DNA of 64,000 nucleotides from Bacteroidales bacterium (GTDB lineage Bacteria > Bacteroidota > Bacteroidia > Bacteroidales > UBA12077), in contig JAEINU010000001.1 of assembly GCA_016342685.1 (NCBI GenBank), positions 310,001 through 374,000 on the forward strand, read 5' to 3'. The notes beneath the pieces were generated by a model, which was not told where the DNA came from, made no database searches, and was given only the letters and a program-made list of their open reading frames with translations. Made by a program: the position numbers and the translations under genes. Shown piece by piece: positions 53,865-63,520 of this stretch. How positions within the stretch are numbered: the first letter of the stretch is position 1; each line of letters starts with the position of its first letter.

Positions 53865-54309
53865 ATATTGCTATTTTAACAACTACTTTTAATACACTGC
53901 ACTTAGCGCCATTAATAATTCCTGGCATATGAACATCATCAGGAAAGAATATTGCAAAGCTACCCTTCTTCAAGCTTAAAAAATCTAATGAGCCTTCATG
54001 TTTTTGTAAATCAATGTCTGTATCATAATTTAGATTTTCAAGATTGCGAATAAAAGTATACCCAATTTTTTCAGTTCCACTTACAATATACTGAATGTCA
54101 ATGAATCTTTTATGACTTTCAGCAAAGCTGTCAGAAACTTCTTTTGTATTATATCTATTAATAATAGCAAAACAATTTTCACCCACAATGGGATATTTTC
54201 CATCAACTAGTTCATCAAATTTTGTTTTTTCAAGGAAGCTAAATGCTGCTTCGAAAAGTTTATGATTAAAGTAATACTTGGAGGCATTTGTAATATGATC
54301 TGCTATCAT
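53863..54309 (-). CDS. YhcH/YjgK/YiaL family protein (DUF386)
   Basis: This 148-residue cupin-like protein is of the type once called EbgC. Motifs are ENCFAIINRYNTKE, ESHKRFIDIQYIVSGTEKIGY, and the metal-site region KGSFAIFFPDDVHMPGI with conserved His. Family members are linked to sialic acid or sugar-acid use (anomerase or isomerase-type roles). No sugar genes adjoin it, so the role here is uncertain. It is monocistronic. Confidence 0.9.
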   Translation of the reverse strand: MIADHITNASKYYFNHKLFEAAFSFLEKTKFDELVDGKYPIVGENCFAIINRYNTKEVSDSFAESHKRFIDIQYIVSGTEKIGYTFIRNLENLNYDTDIDLQKHEGSLDFLSLKKGSFAIFFPDDVHMPGIINGAKCSVLKVVVKIAI

Positions 54310-54448
54310 AATATTGCTTATTTAGAAAGTGAACACTATTAATATTAATAAAGAATTTATATTTTCACCACTTTAATTAAACTCTTAATACTAAAGATTG
54401 TCAAATTTAATCAACATCAGTTTAAATATTAACTAAAAATTATAAATC

Positions 54449-56551
54449 GTGAAAAAATCATTATTAATTATTCTTGTTTTTGGTGTTATATTAACATCAT
54501 TTGCACAAAAAGATATTAAAATGGAAAATCCTCTATTGGTTGAATGGAACACTCCATTTAATGTACCACCATTCGATAAAGTTAAACTAGAGCATTTTGT
54601 TCCTGCTTTCGAAGAGGGAATGAAACAGCACAAGGCCGAAATGGAAGCAATTCTGTCTAATCAGGATGAGCCAACCTACAAAAACACAATTGAGGCATCC
54701 TATTATGCTGGAGAACTATTAGGTAAAGTTGGAACTGTATTTGGAACATTTAATGGAGTAAATATTAGTGACGAAATACAATTGCTTGCTCAGGAAATTT
54801 ATCCAAAACTTTCGGCTCATAGTGATGAGATTAGATTAGATCCTAGATACTTTGCAAGAGTTAAATCTGTTTATGAGAATAAGGAAAAATTTAACTTAAA
54901 CGAAGAGCAATTATTCTTACTTGAGAATGGATATAAAGGATTTATCCGAAGTGGTGCTGCATTACCAAAAGACAAAAAAGAGATTTTAATGCAAATTAAT
55001 CAGGAGCTTTCTGGTTTAACATTAAAGTTTAGTCAAAATGTATTGGCCGAAGTAAACGAATATAAATTAGTAATTGATAACAGAAAAGATTTAGCAGGAT
55101 TGCCTGAATCGTCTATTCATGCTGCTGCAGATGCTGCAACTAAACTGGATATGGATGAAAAATGGGTTTTCACTCTTCAAAAGCCAAGTTTAATCCCATT
55201 TATTCAATATGCCGAAAATCGTGAGTTAAGAAAAGAAATTTATGATGCATATGTAAATCAAGGGAATAATGATGATGAGAATGATAACAAAGAAATTCTA
55301 GCGAAGATTGTTAATCTAAGAGTTAAAAAAGCGAAATTGTTAGGTTATGAAAATCATGCTTCTCTTAGAACAGAGAATAGAATGGCTCAAAATCCAGAAA
55401 GAGTTTTTGATTTATTAAATCAACTTTGGGATGGTATTTTACCAAAAGTAAAAGAAGAAAGAGCAGCCTTACAAGCAATGATTGATAAAGAAGGTGGAAA
55501 TTTTAAATTGGAACCACACGATTGGTTTTATTATACCGAGAAACTTCGTAAAGAAAAATATGATTTAGATGAGAGCGAATTAAGACCTTACTTCGAATTA
55601 GAAAACGTTCGACAAGGAATTTTTACAGTCGCTGAAAAGTTATATGGAATCACATTTACACAAATTGATGGTATTCCTGTTGCTCATCCAGAAGCAACTG
55701 TTTATGAGGTAAAAGAAGCTGATGGATCACATCTTGGATTATTCTTTATGGATATGCATCCTAGAGCAAGCAAACGTGGTGGAGCATGGTGTGGTGGATA
55801 CCAAGATCATTATTTCACAAAGGAAGGTAAAGAAGTAATGCCGTTGGTTACAAACACATGTAATTTTACTCGTCCAAGCGGAGACAAACCTGCATTATTA
55901 AGTGCCGACGAAGTAAGTACTATGTTTCATGAGTTTGGTCATGGCTTAGATGGTTTATTCTCAGAATCATCATACGAAGCGGGAAATATTGCTTGGGATT
56001 TTGTAGAGCTACCTTCTCAGATTATGGAGCATTGGGCTTTCGAACCAGAGGTGTTAAAAATGTATGCTAAACATTATAAAACAGGTGAAATAATTCCTGA
56101 TGAATTAATTAAAAAACTTGAGGCAAGTGCTAATTTTAATCAAGGATTTGGTTTAACAGAAATTCTTGCAGCTTCATTACTAGACATGAAATTTCATATG
56201 ATGACTGAAGAAGATCCAAACTTAAATGTTATGGATTTTGAAAAGAAATATATGAATGAGATAGGTTTAATTCCTGAAATTTATTCAAGATATAGACCAA
56301 CATATTTCCGTCATATTATGGGTGGATACGATGCTGGGTATTATTCTTATACATGGGCAGGAGTTTTAGATAATGATGCTTTTGAAGCTTTTAAAGAAGC
56401 AGGTATTTTTGATCAGAAAACAGCACAATCATTTAGAGAAAATGTTCTTGCGAAGAATGGTATTAAAGATGCAATGGAAATGTATGTTGCATTTAGAGGA
56501 CGTGAGCCAAGAATTGATGCTATGTTAAAAAGTTTAGGTATTAAGAAATAA
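54449..56551 (+). CDS. M3 family zinc metallopeptidase (peptidyl-dipeptidase/oligopeptidase)
   Basis: This 700-residue thimet-type peptidase begins at a GTG codon (54449), the only start that keeps the signal peptide MKKSLLIILVFGVILTSFAQ, so it is exported to the periplasm. The zinc motif HEFGH is at residues 494-498 (FHEFGHGLDGLF), with the third ligand expected in the following helix, DFVELPSQIMEHW. The C-terminal YYSYTWAGVLDNDAFEAF and family substrate-loop GGYDAGYYSY are present. It is closest to the Dcp-like group, which removes dipeptides from the C-terminus of peptides. It has its own terminator. Confidence 0.94.
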   Translation: MKKSLLIILVFGVILTSFAQKDIKMENPLLVEWNTPFNVPPFDKVKLEHFVPAFEEGMKQHKAEMEAILSNQDEPTYKNTIEASYYAGELLGKVGTVFGTFNGVNISDEIQLLAQEIYPKLSAHSDEIRLDPRYFARVKSVYENKEKFNLNEEQLFLLENGYKGFIRSGAALPKDKKEILMQINQELSGLTLKFSQNVLAEVNEYKLVIDNRKDLAGLPESSIHAAADAATKLDMDEKWVFTLQKPSLIPFIQYAENRELRKEIYDAYVNQGNNDDENDNKEILAKIVNLRVKKAKLLGYENHASLRTENRMAQNPERVFDLLNQLWDGILPKVKEERAALQAMIDKEGGNFKLEPHDWFYYTEKLRKEKYDLDESELRPYFELENVRQGIFTVAEKLYGITFTQIDGIPVAHPEATVYEVKEADGSHLGLFFMDMHPRASKRGGAWCGGYQDHYFTKEGKEVMPLVTNTCNFTRPSGDKPALLSADEVSTMFHEFGHGLDGLFSESSYEAGNIAWDFVELPSQIMEHWAFEPEVLKMYAKHYKTGEIIPDELIKKLEASANFNQGFGLTEILAASLLDMKFHMMTEEDPNLNVMDFEKKYMNEIGLIPEIYSRYRPTYFRHIMGGYDAGYYSYTWAGVLDNDAFEAFKEAGIFDQKTAQSFRENVLAKNGIKDAMEMYVAFRGREPRIDAMLKSLGIKK

Positions 56552-56573
56552 AATATTTAGATAATAACTTACT

Positions 56574-56598
56574 AAGCCACTCCAATTCGGAGTGGCTT
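56574..56598 (+). terminator. terminator after the M3 peptidase
   Basis: AAGCCACTCC / GGAGTGGCTT perfect 10-bp stem with loop AATTC, then T-run. Confidence 0.9.
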
Positions 56599-56711
56599 TT
56601 TTATTCATCATCATTTCAGAAATAATATAGATACTTCTCGAATTAATCCATGAATTCGTTGTTTATTCTATTTCAATACTTTTGAAAAATCATTTAAAGA
56701 TTTGTTCAAGT

Positions 56712-56745
56712 TCATTTCATGAACCAAAAAAATCATTTCACGAAC
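56712..56745 (+). promoter_or_regulatory. paired direct repeats upstream of the RND efflux operon
   Basis: TCATTTCATGAAC (56712-56724) and TCATTTCACGAAC (56733-56745) differ at one base and are exactly 21 bp apart. The first also forms a palindrome GTTCAT-TTC-ATGAAC. They lie about 70-100 bases before the first gene of the operon. Two-turn direct repeats are the usual LytTR target, and a LytTR response regulator is encoded at the end of this operon. Confidence 0.6.
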
Positions 56746-56811
56746 ATATTCTAAAATTTCATACAAGCAGGAAGTAGATTTGTCTTAAAATAAATTATAA
56801 AATCTAATAAG

Positions 56812-57882
56812 ATGAATTTGAAAAGATTATTCTACAGTATAATGGTGTTAAGTCTGACTTTTGTGATCGGATGTAAGAATATTACTGAAGAAAAGGAAGA
56901 AGTAGTTAAGTTAGTGAAAGTTGAAATGCTATCTGCTGAGCAGGAAGTTGAATATTTGGCTTTTAATGGAATCGTAAAAGAGAAAAGTCTAGCACTTCTA
57001 TCTTTTAGAGTTGGAGGTCCTTTGGTTAAAGTTAATTCAAATGCAGGCGATTATGTAAATAAAGGTGATATTATTGCTCAAATCGATAAAAGAGATTATC
57101 AAATCCAGCTAGACAATGCACAAGCTCAATATATTCAAATAAAAGGAGAGTATGAAAGGTACAAGGAGCTTTACGCTAATGATAAAATTCCAGCAAATAC
57201 GTTCGAGAAAATTGAATCTGGATATAAAATGGCAAAAGCGGGATTCGAAAACGCTACAAATCAATTAAATGATACTGAGTTAAAAGTACCAATTTCAGGT
57301 TATATCCATGAAAAGATGGTGGAGAATTTTAATACAGTGGGACCTGGGCAACCAATTTTTTCAATAATTGATATGTCTGAATTGGAGATAATTGTGAGTG
57401 TTCCAGAAAACCAAGTGTTAGAACTGAAAGCATGTCAAGAAAATTACTTAACAGTTAAAAATGCAAATGTTTTTGATTTTCCAATTCAGTTGAGAAGCAT
57501 AAACGAAAAAACAGGTAAGGATGGAATGTACGAAGCCAGATTTGTAATGAATAATAAGCAAAGTACAAACATCTATCCAGGAATGACAGCTGAAGTTAAA
57601 GTTGTTTGCACGGGGACAGAGAATGAAATTTACCTTTCATCTGACATAGTATTTATGGATAATAATATGTCATGTGTTTGGGTTTATGAACCAAGCAAAC
57701 AACAGGTGCGAAAACAAGAAGTTATAGTTACCAGCTTGCAGCCTGGAGGCGAATTAGAAGTTATCGAAGGTCTAAAAACTGGTGATTTTATTGTAACAGC
57801 TGGAGTTCATTCATTAAGTGATTCGCAAAAAGTAAGACCAATTACTCAAGGATCTGCATCTAATGTTGGAGGATTATTATAA
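56812..57882 (+). CDS. RND efflux periplasmic adaptor lipoprotein
   Basis: This 356-residue membrane fusion protein has an N-terminal lipobox (FVIGC, Cys about 21). A barrel-sandwich/lipoyl half (KVNSNAGDYVNKGDIIAQIDKRDY) is followed by a coiled-coil hairpin (YERYKELYANDKIPANTFEKIE), the second lipoyl half ELKVPISGYIHEKMVENFNTV, and a beta-barrel and membrane-proximal domain (GMTAEVKV; GLKTGDFIVTAG). It would bridge the RND pump and TolC encoded downstream. Its stop overlaps the pump start by one base. Confidence 0.93.
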   Translation: MNLKRLFYSIMVLSLTFVIGCKNITEEKEEVVKLVKVEMLSAEQEVEYLAFNGIVKEKSLALLSFRVGGPLVKVNSNAGDYVNKGDIIAQIDKRDYQIQLDNAQAQYIQIKGEYERYKELYANDKIPANTFEKIESGYKMAKAGFENATNQLNDTELKVPISGYIHEKMVENFNTVGPGQPIFSIIDMSELEIIVSVPENQVLELKACQENYLTVKNANVFDFPIQLRSINEKTGKDGMYEARFVMNNKQSTNIYPGMTAEVKVVCTGTENEIYLSSDIVFMDNNMSCVWVYEPSKQQVRKQEVIVTSLQPGGELEVIEGLKTGDFIVTAGVHSLSDSQKVRPITQGSASNVGGLL

Positions 57883-60800
57883 TGTTTGAAAAAATATTAA
57901 AACAAAAGGCATTACTTAACACAATCCTATTTGCTGTTGTCATAGGTGGCTTGTTTGCTTATCTCAAAGTTGGGAAATTGGAAGATGCTGAAATACCAAT
58001 TAAATCAGCAGTAGTAATTACAATTTACCCAGGAGCAACGGCACACGAAGTGGAGTTGGAAGTAACAGATGTACTTGAAAAAGCAATTCAGAAACTTGAA
58101 AATATAGACAATATATCATCCCGATCTTTACCGGGATATTCAGAGATAACAATAAACATAGAGCAAGGTGTTGTTTCGAAAGACGTGCCGCAATTGTGGG
58201 ATCATTTAAGAAGGAAAGTAGATGCTGCAAAAACGAGTTTGCCGCAAGGTGCTCATGATCCAATTGTAAATGATGATTTTGGCGATGTATACGGCATTTT
58301 TGTTGCTGTAACAGCAGATGGTTATGAGTATTCTGAGTTTAACGATTATGTTGATTTTCTAAGAAGAGAGTTTTTAGAAGTTGAGGGAATCAAACGTATA
58401 GAATTATTTGGATTACAAACAGAATCGGTTGATATTTCATTCTCATCTGAAAAATTAGCAGGCTTAAGTATAAACCCAATGATGATTGTTCAAGCAATGA
58501 ATGATCAAGGAAGTATTGTTAATCCCGGCAGTATAATATCAGGTACAGAAAGAATTAGATTAAGTGTTGGTCAAAAATTCTCAACCATTGATGAAATTGA
58601 AAATGTTTTAGTACAAGTGCCAGGTGGCGGTAGTTTTAGATTAGGTGATATTGCTGAAGTTAATCGCTCTTTTTATGAGCCTAAGCAAGAAGGTCTAATT
58701 CATAACGGTGATCGGGCAATTAGTATGGCGATGTCAATGGAGAGTGGAGTAAATGTAATTGACGTTGGAGATTTATTTGATGCAAAACTAGCAAGCTTAG
58801 ATAAAGAATTGCCAGTAGGAATAGAAATTCACAGTGTTTATTCTCAACCTGAAAGAGTTCAGGATTCTATTAATGGATTTATCATTAATTTAATAGAATC
58901 TGTACTAATTGTAATTGTTATTTTATTAATTGCAATGGGAATGCGTTCCGGTTTATTAATAGCAAGTGGCTTAGTGTTTACAATTTTAGCAACTTTTATT
59001 GTAATGCTTGTAACAGGACTTGAATTGCAAAGAATTTCTTTGGGCGCAATAATTGTTGCAATGGGAATGCTTGTTGATAATTCAATAGTAATAGCCGATG
59101 GAATCCTTATAGATCTTAAGCGCGGTGTCGATCGTAAAAAAGTTTTTACAGCTTCAGCTAAAAGAACGGCTTTGCCATTGCTTGGTGCAACGGTAATTGC
59201 AATATTAGCTTTCTTACCATTAGCAATGTCTCCTGGCGGGGCAGGTGAATATATGAAATCATTGTTTTATGTATTGGCAATTTCATTATTCTTAAGTTGG
59301 ATATTTGCAATGATTCAAACACCATTCATGGCAGCCAATTTTTATAAGAATGGAATTAAAAAATCTAAAAAAGGAGAATCAAAAGATCCATACGATTCAA
59401 AATTCTATAAAATGTTTAAGCAATTAATTCAATATGTATTAATGCATAAAAGAGCTTTTACAATAGGAAGTGTTCTTGTTTTATTTTTAGCTCTATACAG
59501 CTTTAAGTTCGTAAAATTTCAGTTCATGCCTTTCTTAGACAATAATCAATTTATTATTGAGTATAAATTACCAAAGGGAAGCGATATTAATTCAGTTGAG
59601 AAAGATCTTACTGCAATAAGTAAAGAAATTATTCAATGGGGTGAAATTGATCAGGTTACCGGAGCAGTGGGAAGAACTCCTGCCCGATATAGCCTTATGA
59701 GACCAATGGCAACACAGGATAATTCATATGGTGAGTTAATAGTTGATTCAAAAGATTATGAAACTTCATTGATTGCCGGCGATAAAATTATGGACTATAT
59801 AAGCAAAAATTATCCACATGCTAACATTCGTAAAAGAGTTTATGGACCAATTTTTACTGAGTACGAGATAGAAGTTATGTTTACTGGCCCTGATCCGGAT
59901 ATTTTAAGAGATCTTGCTGAGCAGGCTAAAACAATAATGAGAAAAGAGCCTACAGCCACAGCGGTAAATGATAATTGGAAAAATAAGGTAAAAGTGCTAA
60001 CTCCTGAATATTCAGTCGAACAGGCCAGACAGGTTGGGATTTCAAGAAGCGATATGGCAAATGCAATGGCTATTGGTAGTGATGGATTAATTGTTGGGGC
60101 AATGATGGAAGGTAATAGTACCTTACCAATTAAGTTAAAGCTGAATGAATCAATTAGTGAAAATGTTGAGAAGTTAACAAGTTTGCCTATATGGGGAATG
60201 TACAGTCAGTCGAGCGTTCCTTTAGGACAGGTTGCCCAAGATATCAAAATTAAATGGGAAAATGACGAAGTGTACAGATATGATGGAGAAAGAGCTATAA
60301 GAGCACAATGCGACCCTGTTCAAGGAGTTTTAACATCCGACGTTGAAGCAAAATTAAAACTTGAAATTGATCAAATTGAATTACCACATGGATATACAAT
60401 GGAGTGGAAAGGGAGCAGTGAATCAAGCTCAGAAGCACAATCAAATTTATTAATGTTTTTACCATTGGCTCTTGGATTGATGCTAATGATTGTATTGGCA
60501 CTCTTTAATAATTTGAAACAATCATTAATCATATTTATAATATTTCCTTTTGCACTGGTTGGTATTGTTATTGGCTTTATTACAACTGGAGCAACATTAA
60601 CATTTATTGGAATTATTGGATCCTTAGGATTGATTGGTATGATGATAAAGAATGCAATTGTATTAATAGATGAGATAAACCAAAATTTAAAAAGTGGTAA
60701 AACACAATTAAAATCTATTATTATGGCTACAATCTCAAGATTAAGGCCTGTTGTAATGGCATCAGCAACAACAATTTTAGGAATGATTCCATTATTATTT

Positions 60801-60950
60801 GATGTAATGTATCAATCGTTGGCAATTGTAATTGTTTTTGGACTTTTATTTGGAACCGTAATTACGCTGTTAGTTATTCCTGTTATATACGCCATAATGT
60901 TTAAAGTAGATATTTCACCAATATTAAAAACAAGAGAGTTAAAGAAATAA
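57882..60950 (+). CDS. RND efflux pump, inner-membrane subunit (HAE-1/AcrB-like)
   Basis: This 1,022-residue proton-driven exporter has twelve membrane spans in two halves with large periplasmic loops. The first loop begins after residue about 30 with SAVVITIYPGATAHEVE. Proton-relay positions are visible: TM4 GMLVDNSIVIADGI keeps the first Asp but has Asn in place of AcrB's second Asp, and TM10 GLIGMMIKNAIVLIDEI keeps the Lys. The Asp-Asn form also occurs in other RND pumps, so activity is still expected. The substrate cannot be told. It is translationally coupled to the adaptor; a hairpin and tolC follow. Confidence 0.94.
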   Translation: MFEKILKQKALLNTILFAVVIGGLFAYLKVGKLEDAEIPIKSAVVITIYPGATAHEVELEVTDVLEKAIQKLENIDNISSRSLPGYSEITINIEQGVVSKDVPQLWDHLRRKVDAAKTSLPQGAHDPIVNDDFGDVYGIFVAVTADGYEYSEFNDYVDFLRREFLEVEGIKRIELFGLQTESVDISFSSEKLAGLSINPMMIVQAMNDQGSIVNPGSIISGTERIRLSVGQKFSTIDEIENVLVQVPGGGSFRLGDIAEVNRSFYEPKQEGLIHNGDRAISMAMSMESGVNVIDVGDLFDAKLASLDKELPVGIEIHSVYSQPERVQDSINGFIINLIESVLIVIVILLIAMGMRSGLLIASGLVFTILATFIVMLVTGLELQRISLGAIIVAMGMLVDNSIVIADGILIDLKRGVDRKKVFTASAKRTALPLLGATVIAILAFLPLAMSPGGAGEYMKSLFYVLAISLFLSWIFAMIQTPFMAANFYKNGIKKSKKGESKDPYDSKFYKMFKQLIQYVLMHKRAFTIGSVLVLFLALYSFKFVKFQFMPFLDNNQFIIEYKLPKGSDINSVEKDLTAISKEIIQWGEIDQVTGAVGRTPARYSLMRPMATQDNSYGELIVDSKDYETSLIAGDKIMDYISKNYPHANIRKRVYGPIFTEYEIEVMFTGPDPDILRDLAEQAKTIMRKEPTATAVNDNWKNKVKVLTPEYSVEQARQVGISRSDMANAMAIGSDGLIVGAMMEGNSTLPIKLKLNESISENVEKLTSLPIWGMYSQSSVPLGQVAQDIKIKWENDEVYRYDGERAIRAQCDPVQGVLTSDVEAKLKLEIDQIELPHGYTMEWKGSSESSSEAQSNLLMFLPLALGLMLMIVLALFNNLKQSLIIFIIFPFALVGIVIGFITTGATLTFIGIIGSLGLIGMMIKNAIVLIDEINQNLKSGKTQLKSIIMATISRLRPVVMASATTILGMIPLLFDVMYQSLAIVIVFGLLFGTVITLLVIPVIYAIMFKVDISPILKTRELKK

Positions 60951-60971
60951 CTCTGAATTAAATAATTCATT

Positions 60972-60996
60972 CCTTGTCGGGATTTTCCTGACAAGG
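60972..60996 (+). other. stem-loop between the pump and tolC genes
   Basis: CCTTGTC / GACAAGG pair around GGATTTTCC-like sequence that can extend the stem. No T-run follows, so it is more likely an mRNA processing or stability element than a terminator. Confidence 0.5.
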
Positions 60997-61013
60997 ATTT
61001 AAGAAAAGAAGAA

Positions 61014-62390
61014 ATGAAGAAGGTAATAATTATAATATCAATTTTAGTTTTTGCTACGCAGTTATTTGCTCAAAAAGCAATGACATTGGAAGAATGCAGA
61101 AAGATTGCTGTAGAGCATAATAAGGAACTAAAAAATGCAGAATATCAGAAACAGGAAGCACGTGCAAATCAGAAAACGGCTCGAACAGCTTATTTGCCAG
61201 GTGTTAGTGCAAGTGCCACGGCAATGTATTTACCCGATGTTGAAGGTTTCTCAATTCCTGGTGGATTTTTACCAACAGCAGCAAGCGAAGAAGCAGCATT
61301 AAATGGAGAGTTTACAGGAGTTAGCGATGTGTGGTCTCCAGGTATGAGTTTGGAGATGGATGATCTTTCTGTAATTTATGGTTCAGTTACTGTGTCACAG
61401 CCAATCTATGTTGGTGGAAAAATCCGATATGCTAATAAACAAGCGGACGCTGGACTTGAGATTTTCGATCATAACTATAGCTTAAAATATTCTGAGATAA
61501 TCGAGAAAACGGATAATATTTATTGGAATATAGCTTCAATATCGGCAAATGTTAACTTAGCCGAAAAATATATCGAGATGCTTACGGAACTGGAAGAGCA
61601 AATGGTTCAGATGTACGATTTGGGATTAACTCCAGCTAGTGAGAAACTAAAAGTGAGTGTTCAAAAAAACGAAGCAGATTTAAATCTAATAAAAGCTAAA
61701 AATGGACTTAAGATTTCGAAAATGTATATGAATCAAATCTTAGGGCAAGATTTAAATACAGAAATACAAATTGTCGATTCTTTAAGTTATGATATAAAGA
61801 TGCTTGATTTTCAAAATGGTGTAAGCAATGCATTATCAAATAGAGACGAATTAGCAATTTTAGAAAAACAGTTGGAAATTACAAAATACGATAAGAAAAT
61901 TGCTTTGGCTGATTATTTACCTCAAGTTGGAATTAGTGCAGGTTATTCTTCTTATTATGTTAAAGATTTGGTTGAAGATCCAAGTTTTAGTCCTTCAATA
62001 GCTGGTCAGATTTCTATTCCGATTTTTCAGTGGGGACAAGGAAAACACAAACAAGATGCTGCTGAACTAAGAATTAAACAAGCACAAACGACTTTAGAGA
62101 ATACAAACGACTTAATAAGTCTTGAAGTGCAGCAAGTAAAAATTCAGGTTGAAGAAGCATATGAATCTATTCAGATTGCAAAGAAAAATATAGCAGAAGC
62201 TCATGAAAGTTTAGATGAAACAAAAGCAAGTTTCGAGGTAGGCTTAAATACAACAACAGATGTTTTAAATGCTCAAGCAGGATGGCAAAGTGCAAATTCT
62301 CAACTAATTAATGCTTTGGCTCAATTCGAGATTTTACAAACAACCTGGCAAAAGGTAACAGGTAATTTAAAGTCACAATTAGTTGACTAA
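61014..62390 (+). CDS. TolC family outer-membrane factor
   Basis: This 458-residue outer-membrane channel has a signal peptide (about 1-19, ending LFAQ), an opening block AMTLEECRKIAVEHNKELKNAEYQ and a closing block SLDETKASFEVGLNTTTDVLNAQAGW. The middle has a long insertion (YLPDVEGFSIPGGFLP) before VTVSQPIYVGGKIRYA. It should complete the tripartite pump with the two upstream genes. It differs from the lone TolC at 32268 in sequence and length. Confidence 0.92.
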   Translation: MKKVIIIISILVFATQLFAQKAMTLEECRKIAVEHNKELKNAEYQKQEARANQKTARTAYLPGVSASATAMYLPDVEGFSIPGGFLPTAASEEAALNGEFTGVSDVWSPGMSLEMDDLSVIYGSVTVSQPIYVGGKIRYANKQADAGLEIFDHNYSLKYSEIIEKTDNIYWNIASISANVNLAEKYIEMLTELEEQMVQMYDLGLTPASEKLKVSVQKNEADLNLIKAKNGLKISKMYMNQILGQDLNTEIQIVDSLSYDIKMLDFQNGVSNALSNRDELAILEKQLEITKYDKKIALADYLPQVGISAGYSSYYVKDLVEDPSFSPSIAGQISIPIFQWGQGKHKQDAAELRIKQAQTTLENTNDLISLEVQQVKIQVEEAYESIQIAKKNIAEAHESLDETKASFEVGLNTTTDVLNAQAGWQSANSQLINALAQFEILQTTWQKVTGNLKSQLVD

Positions 62391-62438
62391 TTTTTATAAC
62401 TTGGGAGTTAAATGTAATTTTGAGAAAAATAGGTTGAA

Positions 62439-63503
62439 ATGAAATACTGTAAAAAGAATATATTGAACAAAGAGTTTATAGCAAAGTTACCAAGTTATAG
62501 TATATCGTCAATCCTATTAAGATTTACCGTAGCTAGTATAATTGGGATTCTATCAATTAGATTTATTATACTTGTGGCGGAACCTGCACCAGAGCTTGTT
62601 GAACAAGGACCTCGCATAAAGGATTATTTATTAATTATTTTTGCATTTAATTTATTATCTGAGTCAAACATTATTTTGGATATAATTCTAGAAAGATTCT
62701 TACCAATTCCTGAAAAAACTAAATTTAGATTAGGAATACATTCATTTGCCGGAATTACGTTACTTGTGGCAGTTTTTCAAATGACAAAATTGCTATTTCC
62801 TGAATATGAGCAAGTCGGAAAAGAAACCTTTTTGTTAGCTATCGCAATGGGATTGATATTTGTTAATACCTTGTCTACGAGTCTAATATTGCTGCGATTC
62901 ATGGACAAGTGGGTATATGCACAAAAAAGAATAGATGCTATGAAGGAGGAGAAATTGAGAATGGACTATACTGTATTACAAGATCAACTTAACCCACATT
63001 TTTTATTTAATAATTTAAGTGTATTAAAATCATTAATAATTTATGATCAGGAAACGGCGCTAAGCTTTACTCAAAACTTTACCGATGTTTATCGCTATGT
63101 ATTAAAAAGTAAAGATAAAGTTCTGGTTGTGTTAAAAGAAGAATTGAGTTTCATAGATAGTTATATAGCTCTGCATAAAGAGAGATTAGGCGAAGGAATA
63201 GATGTTCAATTTATGATCGATAAAGGAGGAATAGAAAAAAATATTGCTCCCTTAACTCTACAGTTGCTGGTCGAAAATGCGATTAAACATAACGAAGTAA
63301 GTAAAGAAAATCCACTTTCTTTAGAGATTTCATCAGATGATGATTATGTAATAGTTAAAAATAATCTTCAATTAAAAGAGTCGTCATATTCCACTAAAAC
63401 AGGGCTTAGTAATTTAGTAAAGCGATACGAACTTTTGGAAGGCGATGATATTATTGTTGAACAGAATGATAGCTTTTTTATAGTTAAAGTACCATTACTA
63501 TAA
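62439..63503 (+). CDS. LytS-type sensor histidine kinase (HisKA_7 / His_kinase family)
   Basis: This 354-residue protein has four membrane spans (about 25-47, 63-80, 98-116, 130-150), a coiled linker (KRIDAMKEEKLRMDYTVLQ) and the His-containing motif QLNPHFLFNNLSVL (about 185-198) that defines this class. A HATPase region with TLQLLVENAIKHNEV and a short C-terminal part with TGLSNLVKRYELL follow. It has no large sensor domain, so the membrane part is the likely sensor. The partner response regulator starts 17 bases after it; both lie at the end of the efflux operon. Confidence 0.92.
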   Translation: MKYCKKNILNKEFIAKLPSYSISSILLRFTVASIIGILSIRFIILVAEPAPELVEQGPRIKDYLLIIFAFNLLSESNIILDIILERFLPIPEKTKFRLGIHSFAGITLLVAVFQMTKLLFPEYEQVGKETFLLAIAMGLIFVNTLSTSLILLRFMDKWVYAQKRIDAMKEEKLRMDYTVLQDQLNPHFLFNNLSVLKSLIIYDQETALSFTQNFTDVYRYVLKSKDKVLVVLKEELSFIDSYIALHKERLGEGIDVQFMIDKGGIEKNIAPLTLQLLVENAIKHNEVSKENPLSLEISSDDDYVIVKNNLQLKESSYSTKTGLSNLVKRYELLEGDDIIVEQNDSFFIVKVPLL

Positions 63504-63520
63504 ATCTAAAAGACAAAACG

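Noticed and set aside
57882-60950. Asn in place of the second TM4 Asp of the RND pump as a sign of inactivity
   Set aside because: Other RND pumps also have one Asp followed by Asn here, and the TM10 Lys is kept, so the pump is probably active.
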